Source: Xylocopa sonorina
Taxonomy: Eukaryota; Arthropoda; Insecta; Hymenoptera; Apidae
NCBI RefSeq assembly: GCF_050948175.1
Contig: NW_027490180.1
Span: 868,001 to 932,000 of the forward strand
Direction: 5' to 3'
Length of the DNA: 64,000 bases
This document shows, piece after piece, positions 53,891-64,000 of this stretch. Position numbers and translations under genes: made by a program. The notes under the pieces are model-generated. The model was not told the DNA's origin. It made no database searches and saw only the letters and a program-made list of their open reading frames with translations. Position 1 is the first letter of the stretch. Each line of letters begins with the position of its first letter.

Positions 53891-54176
53891 GCGAAGTGTC
53901 ATGTATTCCTCGTCTACACTTCAAAAGAATGTAAATGCCACACATGCTGGCTAAGAAATAGCGTTTCCGGATGTCTACCTATCGAAGCAATAAAGTTCTA
54001 ATGCTTCTTAGAACGCGATATCGCATCTCATTTCTATTTTTCATGATAAGATATAATATTCATTGCGAAGTGTCATGTATTCTCGTCTACACGTCAAAAG
54101 AATGTAAATGCAACACTTCCTTGCTAGGGAATAGCGTTTCCAGATGTCTACGTATCGAAGCAATAGAGTTTTAATG

Positions 54177-56497
54177 GGTAGGGGTAGAGGTCCTTCTCAC
54201 ACCCGAGAACCATCCTGTTTGTCTCCATGGACTATGGCAGCGGTCTTTTCGTTGCAGAGCTCTGGATCCTATTCTTCGGGCTTCAGTGTCTCTTCTTGCT
54301 CACTTCCCGACTCCTCCACCGTCGAGCCTGTCGCTCTACCTCGGCGCACAGCCCTTCCGCGAACCCGCGGTCTTATTATCCGCCGAAGACGCGTCTTATG
54401 GGTCGCTTCTTCCATCAGCTCGCCAGTCTAATCCGTAGAACGGAGAGAAAGAAACGAACGGGGGGGGGGGGGGGGGGGAGGTTCTACCATCGTGTATTTC
54501 ACGCTCCTCGCAGATACAGCTATCGCGATGGTCTGTGTCGCGCTTCTCGCATGGGTGGTGATCTGCGAGCTAGTCTAACCGAAGCAGGGGGGGGGGGGTG
54601 AGCGAGCCTTGTGACTTCACCACGTCACAGTACATACAAATTTGCGATTAAGTAGCTATGTGTTCAAATTCAATTCCGAATAATGCACTAAAAAGCATCC
54701 CAGATAACAAACGGCAAGATGGTAGCGACACCATGCCGGCACTATATTGCCACTTCCGAGGAGTGTCTACTGATTCGTAGTCATCTGTGACCGGATTCGT
54801 TGACTAAAATGCCAGAACGTGTTACCAGCACGTTCTAGACAAGCGAATCGCGCAGAACCAGCACCATGGTGACACGCGTATCATAGCTCCATTCATGAAT
54901 ACCCTCAGCAATGACGCAGGATCACATTTGGCAATGGCGAACCTGTGCTTTCATACAAATTAGAACCGTTAGATGTCAGTAGATGTTCAGCATATGAGTA
55001 TTGATATCATTTTGATGGTCGTTTTCCTATGTTTATAGTTATTGAGCGAGTCGTATATATTTCTTTCAATCCATCATAGACTAAAAATATTAATTATAAA
55101 AAAAATATTACTTATAAAATAAAAATTCATGCTGTTGCGTCCCTAACTTCGCCTTGTGTAATTTTTGAAATAACATGCTGTCATCGTATTTAATGTAACC
55201 CTCAATTGCATGAATTTGTAACAATAAATTGAAGAAAATATATATAAAATAAGTGTATATATTTTTATGACAAAGTAATTATCGTCTTTATGGAAAAAAT
55301 CGCCCTATCGAGCTAGTTTATAGAAAATAATAAAATCGAATTCTTATATCTTTGTTTTGTGCCGGTGTATCTATATTGGAATCAAAATAAATAAATTGCA
55401 CAGTTTAGTCATTTTTCATATTTGCTTATAATTTTTATGGAAACAGCTTCCCCATTAGTAAATGTCAGCCTACGCCACAACCATGCGTGTAGCTATGGTG
55501 AGCTGATAGTGTCATTGTCACGGCCGTGTAGCCCGTGTGCTATATCTCGGTGCTTTAATAGTGCCGTGATACGAATGCCGCCCCAGTACTAACTGTATGC
55601 CATTTCGAAAGCTGAGTAGGAGCACTTTGTTAGCACAGTTCTGTCACGGAATTCGTTCCATCCGTTGTCATTGGCGTGCCAATCGCTGGCTGTTTGGGAT
55701 ATTGTAGTGCATGAGGCAGACTTGTTCCTTATCATCGTCAAGGAGATGGATTTTCACTCCCCCCTTTTTGAATTTTTTAAATTATTGTTTGGAATTTTTG
55801 CCGTTTCTGTATCTCTATGACCGCATTGTGGATTCAACTTATGTACGATCTTTTTGGTCTTCATCTTTCGTTACATGTAATATTATATATGTGATGCACG
55901 TTTGTTATGTAATGCTCCGATTTGTAAGACTCAGATACTTTTATTCTTTGGTAAAGCAACTTATTCGATTAATATATATTTATTAGACATAGATATAAAC
56001 AATTAGAAAAATGTTATTAAAATACTATTAAATATGTTGTTGCAATTATATATTTAAGGTCTGAAGATGTAGATGCAATTAATGTCCGATATTTTACGTC
56101 ATCCAATCGACGTATCCAGTGAGGCTATGAAATATAAAAATCTTTTACTAGTCTTCGACCCCTTTACATGTTACATGAATGATAAGTTCTGCAAGACAAG
56201 AAACCTGAATTAGTGAGATATCTAGGAACATAAGTAATTTGTAAGTAACACATCTTTTCTCTTTGAAATATTTGCCTTTGCAGAGAATAGAACGTATAGA
56301 TATAATTGCCTGTTTTGTACCCATTTCGGTCCAATTCTATTATAGCCTTTGAGCAGAAGTAAAATTGATTATACTTGATTTTTGCAATAGTTCTTTAATT
56401 AACAGATTTTATTAACCTAGAATCATCATTTGACGAATATATCAATCTACTTTGTAGCTCCATCAGTTTCTTTTTCTGCTCGCTACTTTCCATTTTC
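54177..56497 (-). repeat. Non-satellite island 2: inverted copy of 20,243-22,553
   Basis: Reverse complement of the core of island 1, including the GC-rich element, the AT-rich middle and the last exon of the candidate gene (56,400-56,497 on the minus strand). It abuts satellite directly: plus monomers end at TTTTAATG (54,176), and minus monomers start at CGTAGACACCTGG (56,498). LTR pieces and exon 1 present in island 1 are missing. It carries G-runs at 54,460-54,478 (19 G) and 54,587-54,598 (12 G), and stop codons in the GC-rich element's frame. Confidence 0.92.
56400..56497 (-). pseudogene. Orphan last exon of the candidate gene
   Basis: Read on the minus strand this continues the frame KMESSEQKKKLMELQ ... 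to the same TAA stop as at 20,343-20,345. Three base differences fall in the visible coding part: one silent (TTA/CTA), and two changing residues (H to Y, P to S). It has no first exon, since satellite begins within the exon, so it cannot make the full protein and is best called a duplicated fragment. Confidence 0.4.
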
Positions 56498-58310
56498 GTA
56501 GACACCTGGAAGCGACATTTCCTAGCAAGGAAGTGTGGCATTTACACTCTTTTGAAGTGTAGACGTGGTATACATAGCACTTCGCAATGAATATTATATC
56601 TTATTATGAAACATAGAAATGAGATGCGGTATCCCGTTCTAAGAAGCATAAGAACCCTATTGCTTCGATACGCAGACATCTGCAGTCGCTATTTCCTAGC
56701 AAGGAAGTGTCGCATTTACATTCTTTTGAAGTGAATACGAGGTATACCTACGTCTCCACAATGAATATTATATCTGATCATGAAACATAGAAATGAGATG
56801 CGTTATCGCGTTCTAACAAGAATTAGAACTCTACTGCTTCAATACGTAGATATCTGGAAACGCATTTACTAGCATGGAAGAGACGCATTTACAGTCTTTT
56901 GAAGTGAATACGCGGTATTCGTGACACTTCGCAATGAATATTACATCTTATCATGAAACATAGAAAAGAGATGCGATATCGCGATTTGAAATGCATTAGA
57001 ACTCTATTGCTATGATACGTAGACATCTGCAAATGCTATTTCCTAGCAAGGAAGAGTCGCATTTACATTCTTTTGACGTGAATACGAGGTATGCATGACA
57101 CTTCGCAATGTATATTATATCTTATCATGAAACACAGAAAAAAGATGCGATATCGCGTCTTGAGAAGCACTAGAACTCTATTGCTATGATACATAGACAT
57201 CTGCAAACGCTATTTCCTAGCAGGGAAGTGTCGCATTTACATTCTTTTGAAGTGAATACGAGGTGTACATAACACTCCACAATGAATATTTAATCATATC
57301 ATGAAACATAGAAATGAGATGCGATATCGCTATTTAAGAAGCATTAGAACTCTATTGCTACGATACGTAGACATCTGTAAACGCTATTTCCTAGCAAGGA
57401 AGTGTCGCATTTACATTCTTTTGAAGTGAATACGAGGTAAACATGACACTTCGCAATGAATATTATGTCTTATCATGAAACATAGGAATGAGGTTCTATA
57501 TCGCGTTTTGAGAAGCATTTGAACTCTATTGCCACGATAGGTAGATATCTGGAGACTCTATTTCCCAGCAGGGAAGTGTCCCATTTACATCCGTTTGAAA
57601 TGTAGACGAGGAATACATAACACATCGCAATCAATACTATATCTTACCATGACACGTAGAAATGTGATGCGATATCTCGTTTCAAGAAGCTTTAAGACTC
57701 TATTGCTTCGTTACGTAGATATCTGCAAGCGCTATTTCCTAGCAAGGAAGTGTCGCATTTATATTATTTTGAAGTGAATGCGAGGTACACCTAAGTCTCC
57801 ACAATGAATATTATATCTTATCATGAAACATAGAAATGAGATGCAATATCGCGTTTTGAGAAGCATTAGAACTCTATTGCTTCGATACGTAGATATCTGG
57901 AAACGCTATTTCCCAGCAAGGAAGTGTCGCATTTACATTCTTTTGATGTGAATACGAGGTATACATAACACTGCACAATGAATATTATATCTTATCATGA
58001 AACATAGAAATGAGATGCGATATCGTGTTTTAAGAAACATTAGAACTCTATTGCTGCGATGCGTAGACATCTGGAAACGTAATTCCCTAGAAAGGAAGTG
58101 TTGCATTTGCATTCTCTTGAGAGGAATACGGTGTATACATGACACTTCGCAATGAATATTGTATCTTATGGTGAAACATAGAAATGAGATTGGATATGGC
58201 GTTTCAAGAAGCATTAGAGCTCTATTTCTTCGATACGTAGATATCTGAAAACCTTATTTCCTAGCAAGGAAGTGTCGCATTTACATTCATTTGAGGTCAA
58301 TACGAGGTAT
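56498..58310 (-). repeat. Satellite array D, minus orientation (short)
   Basis: About ten minus-oriented monomers between island 2 and boundary module copy 3. The first is type B (GTGTGGCATTTACAC, GAAGTGTAGACG), then type A follows. The final monomer carries GGATATGGCG and TTTCTTCGATACGTAGATATC, the variants that also precede copy 2. It is an order of magnitude shorter than array B. Confidence 0.95.
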
Positions 58311-59837
58311 CACGTCCGGTGAAACTATTTTCCGCTGCTCCGGAGGCTTTACGACACGAGCCTATTTTTCAGTAATTCGGTTCGCGGGATCGCGTTAAGA
58401 CCGGGTCCGTCAATTTCGGCTGACGCGACACTAGCGAAATCACTCGCGATAATAAGCGAATGACCCTATCTTTCGATGACTTCTCTCTCGATTTGTACGT
58501 AGAAACGGCGTGGAGGATCTTTCGCTGGGATCGTAGCGGATTTCGTTCTGTTGGCTGCTACGGAAATCTCGATCAGTCGCCAGCGAAGAGGAGGACGGCG
58601 GTCGGAATTCAGCGATGATACTGAATGTGGCAGAATCGGCGTGATGCGTCGTGGTGTCTGGATCGGAAGCGTGGACGGTCGCTTCGGAAAGCGGCGTCTG
58701 GGCTGGTGCGAAGGCAGTTTGCTGGTATACGAGGACTCTCGGAATGCCCTCCAAATATTCACGCACAAGTGAAGTGAAATTCTTCCTACTCGCACGTCGC
58801 GTTCTTCGCAAACCGGAAGCACGATTCATTCACCAGGTTTTTCTGTACTTTCGACTAAGATCTGAAGGGTAAGCGGTGGTCTCAACGTCACAAAGCCGAT
58901 TTCTCTACTCCTTCAATTTGATGAAGATCAACCCCAGTTGTATGGAAGAACCCGTGGAAGAATTCGTAGCTAAATGTAATGTTAAAAGTAGAACTAGTAT
59001 TATAAACACTTGATAAAATTAATGGATGTGGAAATAGTAGACTTGCTAAAAGAACTTGTACTTGGATATAGTAATAGTAAAAATAAAATATATTCTAGGT
59101 TTAAAGTATATAATAACTGGAATTATTCTAAGTCTAAGACTAAGTTAGAATGGAAATAGAAATACGATGCCTGAACCCCACATTGAGGTGGCTAACGATC
59201 TAGAACTAGAGGTTTCGACTCCTCGGTAGGAGATCTCGAGTCAGAGTGTGTGCTCTGGAGACGCGTCTCTGACCTCCTCGGTTCGCGGGGCGCTACGTTC
59301 GCGGACGCTCGTGGTAGGGAGTTCGCAGTTCCGCGACTGGGGGACTCGCGTCTCGAGGCGGAGAGCGCGCGGTCCAGCGAGTGGGGACCCGCGGCTCGTG
59401 GTGGGGCTAGCGGCGCATGCCGCTGGCCGGACGCATCTTACTTAGTGTAACTTAGATCTCAGAATTCTCATATATGCGTCATGATATGGTATGTATGTCC
59501 TAGCTTAGAAGTAATATATAGGGTCTAGCAGATCCTGTTCCCGGAATTGGAAAAGACCCCATTCAGGTGATGGGCTGCGGCTACGTCTTCCTGCAGGACG
59601 GAACCCTCGGTGCGAGGGAGATAGGGCTGCCCGTCCTTGGTGCGGGCGAGACAGGTATACTCGGCGGTGCGAGTGAGACAGCTGAACTCGGTGTGAGTGA
59701 GCGCGTGCAGGTATGCGCGCGCAAACACTTCCAGTTGCTGGTTCTGCAGGCGAGTTTGGCTGGTTGCATGCGTCCAGGGGTTGATGCTGGGGGGTGCGAG
59801 GATGTTGATGGGTGGCAGGCGGTACGCCTGACGTCAC
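58311..59837 (+). repeat. Boundary module copy 3 (most complete)
   Basis: About 1.5 kb between minus array D and plus array E, containing every block found in copies 1 and 2. The order is a GC-rich left part with an antisense open frame, an AT-rich middle (TGATAAAATTAATGGATGTGG ... AAAATATATTCTAGG), the AAATAGAAATACGATGCC block missing from copy 2, then a GC-rich right part with CTCGGTGCGAG-like words. It ends TGACGTCACA before satellite. No terminal repeats or target-site duplication are obvious, so I call it a module and not a transposon. Confidence 0.85.
58440..58829 (-). pseudogene. Antisense open frame in boundary module (possible gag-like relic)
   Basis: A 129-codon minus-strand frame, starting MNRASGLRRTRRASRKN and rich in Arg, Ser, Thr and Pro, with no recognised domain. 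The basic, low-complexity start could suit a structural protein of a retroelement, but that is a guess. In copy 2 the same frame (41,569-41,945) is interrupted by TAG about 27 codons in and by TAA later, although a three-base length difference preserves the frame between them. In copy 1 the region is deleted. An overlapping frame (118-119 codons) is open in copies 2 and 3, showing how readily this GC-rich sequence stays open. Confidence 0.25.
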
Positions 59838-62800
59838 AAAATGCGACACTTCCTTTCTAGGAAGTTACGTTCCCAGATATCTCTGTATCGAAGCTATAGA
59901 GTTCTAATTCTCCTTAAAGCGCGATATCGCACCTCATCTCTATGTCTCATGATAAGATATAATATTCATTGCGAGGTGTTATGTATTCCTCGACTACACT
60001 TCAAATGAACGTAAATGCGACACTTCCTTTCTAGGAAATAGCCTCTCCAGATATCTACGTATCGTAGCAATAGAGTTCTAATGCTTCTTATAACGCGATA
60101 TCGCATCTCATTTCTATATTTCATGAAAAGATATAATATTCATTGCGAATTGTCGTGTATACCACGTATTCACATCAAAAGAATGTAAATGCGACACTAC
60201 CGTGCTAGGAAATAGCGTCTCCAGATATCTACGAATCGTAGCAATAGAGTTCCAATGCTTCTTAAAACTCGATATCGCATCTGATTTCTATATTTCATGA
60301 CAAGATATAATATCCATTGCGAAGTGTAACATATTCCTCGTATTCACTTCAAATGAATGTAAATGCGACACTTCCTTCCTAGGAAATAGCGTTTGCAGAT
60401 GTCTACGTATCGAAGTAATAGTGTACTAATGCTTCTTAAAGCGCGATATTGCGTCTCATTTCAATGTTTCATGATAAGACACAATAATCATTGCGAAGTG
60501 TCACGTATACCTCGTATTCACATCTAAAGAATGTAAAAGCGACACTTGCTTGCTAGGAAATAGTCTCCAGATATCTACGTATCGTAGCAATGGAGTTCTA
60601 ATGCTTCTGATAACGCGATATCGCATCTCATTTCTATGTTTCATGAAAAGATATAATATCCATTGCGAAGTGTCACTTATATCTCGCATACACTTCATAT
60701 TAAGTAAATGCGACACTCCCTTTTTATAGGAAATAGCATTTGCAGATGTCTACGAATCGAAGCAATAGAGTTCTGACGCTTCTTAAAACGCGATATCGCA
60801 TCTCATTTCAATGTTTCATGATAAGATATAATATTCATTGCGAAGTGTCATGTATACATCGTATTCACTTCAAAGGAATGTAAATGCGACACATCCTTGC
60901 TAGGAAATAATGTTTGCAGATGTCTACGTATCGAAGCAATAGAGTTCTAATGCTTCTTAAAACGCGAAATAGCATCAAATTTCTATGTTTCATGATAAGA
61001 TATAATATTCGTTGCGAAGTGTCATGTATACCTCGTATTCGCTTCAAATGAATGTAAATGCGACACTTACTTGCTAGGAAATAGCGTTTGCAGTTGTCTC
61101 CGTATCGAAACAATAGAGTTCTAATGCCTCTTAAATCGCGATACCGCATCTCATTTCTATGTTTCATGATAAGGTATAATATTCATTGTGGAGTGTCATG
61201 TATGCCTCGTACTCACTTCGAAAGAATGTAAATGCGACACTTCCTTGCTAGGAAATAGGGTTTCCAGATATCTACGTATCGTAGTAATAGTGTTCTAATG
61301 CTTCTTAAAACGCGAAATCCTTCTCATTTCTGTGTATCGTGATAAGGTATAATATTCATTGTGGAGTGTTATGTATACCCCTTATTCACTTCAAAAGAAT
61401 GTAAATGCGGCACTTCCTTGCTATTATATAGTGTTTGCATATGTCTACGTATCGTAGCAAGAGAGCTCTAATGCTTCTTATATCGCGATATCGCATCTCA
61501 TTTCTATGTTTCATGGTAAGATATAATATCGATTGTGAAGTGTTATGTATACCTTGTATTCACTTCAGAAAAATGTAAGTGCGACGCTTCCTTGCTGTTA
61601 AATAGCGTTTGCAGATTACTACGTATCGTAGCAGTAGGTTTCTAATCCTTTTTAAATGGCGATATCGCATCCCATTCCTGTTTCGTGATAAAATATAATA
61701 TTCATTGTTTACTGTTATGTATACCTCGTATTCACTTCAAAAGAATGTTAATGCGACACTTTCATTCTTGGAAATAGCGTTTGCATATGTCTACGTTTCG
61801 TAACAATAGAGTTCGAATGCTTCTTAAAACGCGATATCGCATCACATTTCTATGTTTCATGATAAGGTACAATATTCATTGTGGAGTGATATGTATACCT
61901 CGTATTCACTTGAAAAGAATGTAAATGCGGCACTTCGTTGCTATTAAGTAGCGTTTGCATATGCCTACGTATCGTAACGAGAGAGTTCTAATGCTTTTTA
62001 AATCGCGGTATCGCATTTCACTTCTATGTTTCATGATAAGATATAATATTCATTGCGAAGTTTCACTTATACCTCGTATTCTTTTCAAATGAATGTAAAT
62101 GCGACACTTCCTTGCAAGGAAATAGTGTTTGCAGATGTATACGTATCGAAGCAATAGAGTTCTAATGCTTCCTAAAACGCGATATCGCATCTAATTTCTA
62201 TTTTTCATGATAAGATATAATATCCATTGCAAAGTTTCACTTATTCCTCGTATTCACTTCAAATGAATGTAAATGCGACACTTCCCTGCAAGGAAATAGC
62301 GTTTGCAGATGTCTACGTATCCAATCAAACGAGTACTAATGCTTCATAAAGCGCGATATCGCGTCTCATTTCAATGTTTCATGATAAGATACAATATTCA
62401 TTGCGAAGTGTCATGTATGCCTCGTACTCACTTCAAAAGAATGTAAGTGCGACGCTTCCTTGCTGTCAAATAGCGTTTGGAGATGTCTACGTATCGTAGC
62501 AATAGATTTCTAATCCTTTTCAAATCGCGATATCGCATCCCATTTCTATGTTTCGTGATAAAATATAATATTCATTGTTTAGTGTTATGTATACCTCGTA
62601 TTCACTTCAAAAGAATGTAAATGCGACACTTCTTTGCTAGGAAATGGCATTTGCAGATATCTACGTATCGTAGTAATAGTGTTCTAATACTTCTTACAAC
62701 GCGAAATCGCATCCCATTTCTATGTTTCGTGATAAGGTATAATATTCATTGTGGAATGTTATGTATACCCCTTATTCACTTCAAAAGAATGTAAATGCGA

Positions 62801-64000
62801 GACTACCTTCCTGGGAAATAGCGTTTCCGGATATCTACGCAACGTAGCAATAGAGTTCTAGCACTTCATAAAACGCGATATCGCATCTGATTTCTATGTT
62901 TCATGATAAGGTATAATATTCATTGCGAAGTGTCAAGTCTACCTCGTATTCACATCAAAAGAATGTAAATGCGACACTTCCTTCCTAGGAAATAGCGTCT
63001 CCAGATATCTACGTATCGTAGCAATAGTGTTCTAATGCTTCTTAAAACGCGATATCGCATCTCATTTCTATGTGCCATGATAAGATATAATATCCGTTGC
63101 GATGTGTCATGTATACCTCGTATTCACTTCAGGTGAATGTAAATGCGACTCTTCCTTGCTGGGAAATAACGATTGCTGATGTCTACGTATCGAGGCAATA
63201 GAGTTCTAATGTTTCTTAAATCGCGATATCGCATCTCATTCCTATGTTTCGTGATAAGATATAATATTCATTGCGAAATGTCACGTATACTTCGTATTCT
63301 CTTCGAAAGAATGTAAATGCGAGCCTTCCTTGCTAGGAAATAGCGTTTCCAGATGTCTACGTATCGAAACCATAGATTTCCAATGCTTCATATCACGAGA
63401 TATCGCATCTCACTTCTATGTTTCATGATAAGATATAATATGCATTGCGAAGTGCCATGTATACCTCGTTCTCACTTCAACAGAATGCAAATGCGACACT
63501 TCCTTGCTTAGAAATAGCGTCTCCAGATATTTACGTATCGTAGCAATAGAGTACTAATGCTTCTTAAAACGCGATATCGCATCTGATTTCTATGTTTCAC
63601 GATATGATATAATATCCATTACGAAGTGTGACGTATACCTCGACTACACTTCAAAAGAATGTAAATGCCACTTTTCCTTGAGAGGAAATACCGTTTTCCA
63701 GATGTCGACGTATCGAAGTAGTAGAGTTCTAATGCTTCTTAAAACGCGATATCGCATCACATTGCTGTTTCATGATAAGATATAATATTCATTGCCAGGT
63801 GTTATGTATACCTCGTCTGCTCTTCAAAAGTATGTAAACGCCACACATCCTTGCCAGGAAATGCGTTTCCAGATGTCTGCGTATCGAAGTAATAGAGTTC
63901 GAATTCTTCTTAGCACGCGATATCGCATCCCATATCTATGTTTCATGATAAGATATAATATTCATTGCGAAGTGTTACTTATACCTCGTCTACAATTCAA
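59838..64000 (+). repeat. Satellite array E, plus orientation, continues past the window
   Basis: About 24 monomers in plus orientation. The first carries the module-linked variants (TTTCTAGGAAGTTACG, GAAGCTATAGAG). Many have the variant GTCTCCAGATATCTACG. No long higher-order repeat is visible. From about 63,630 monomers become type B (GACTACACTTC, AATGCCAC, GTTTTCCAG, CTCGTCTGC). Confidence 0.95.
63630..64000 (+). repeat. Type B monomers at the right edge
   Basis: Two monomers with the type B signature that elsewhere occurs only beside non-satellite islands: CTCGACTACACTTC, AATGCCACTTTT, CGTTTTCCAG, CTCGTCTGCTCTTC, AACGCCACAC and CTCGTCTAC. Confidence 0.75.

Larger units (their letters stand above)
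42811..54176 (+). repeat. Satellite array C, 174-bp monomers, plus orientation
   Basis: About 65 monomers in plus orientation. Common local variants are GTGCAGTGTTATG, CGTATCGAAGC, CTCGTATTCCTTTC, CGATATCGTTTC and AAGAAAGTGAATGCGAC. A representative monomer starts with GCGATATCGC at 49,319, has TGATAAG at 49,348 and TTCCTTGCTAGGAA at 49,422. Two internal duplications are listed separately. The 52,700-53,900 stretch shifts to variants typical of array B, and the last monomers are type B. No genes. Confidence 0.97.

Noticed and set aside
1..64000. Identity with the known honeybee 176-bp AluI satellite, suggested by monomer length
   Set aside because: Length alone is not evidence; the typical monomer here lacks an AGCT site, and I cannot compare sequences without a database.

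Overview
The window looks like eukaryotic heterochromatin. It is dominated by one satellite DNA family with a monomer of about 174 bp (nucleosome size). It contains degenerate LTR-retroelement pieces with a tRNA-Lys-like primer binding site (TGGCGCCCAA), AT-rich single-copy DNA and one candidate small spliced gene. Nothing bacterial or viral in layout is visible. An insect, possibly hymenopteran, is my tentative guess from the retroelement style and short intron; the sequence does not prove it.

Layout: (1) boundary module copy 1 (26-771), preceded by 25 bp of minus-oriented satellite; (2) plus-oriented array A (772-17,990), about 99 monomers, with a 1,044-bp six-monomer higher-order repeat; (3) non-satellite island 1 (17,991-24,385): LTR fragment, AT-rich DNA, candidate gene, second LTR fragment, more AT-rich DNA; (4) minus-oriented array B (24,386-41,413), about 98 monomers, containing a 6,087-bp (35-monomer) tandem duplication with a nested 2,434-bp repeat; (5) boundary module copy 2 (41,414-42,810); (6) plus-oriented array C (42,811-54,176), about 65 monomers; (7) island 2 (54,177-56,497), an inverted 2.3-kb copy of 20,243-22,553; (8) minus-oriented array D (56,498-58,310); (9) boundary module copy 3 (58,311-59,837), the most complete; (10) plus-oriented array E (59,838-64,000).

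The striking point is the regularity. Satellite orientation flips at every interruption. All three GC-rich boundary modules sit where minus switches to plus (arrays diverge from them). Both islands sit where plus switches to minus (arrays converge on them). The monomers touching each boundary module share private variants, so module and flanking monomers were copied together. Next to the islands, monomers are older and belong to a second type (type B). Type B monomers reappear at 63,630-64,000, which predicts another island just beyond the right edge.

Gene content is very low. The only gene-like signal is a two-exon reading frame at 19,825-20,345 (transmembrane anchor plus charged, helix-prone tail), of unknown function. 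Its last exon was copied into island 2. All other open frames are satellite read-through or GC-rich open frames in the boundary modules.
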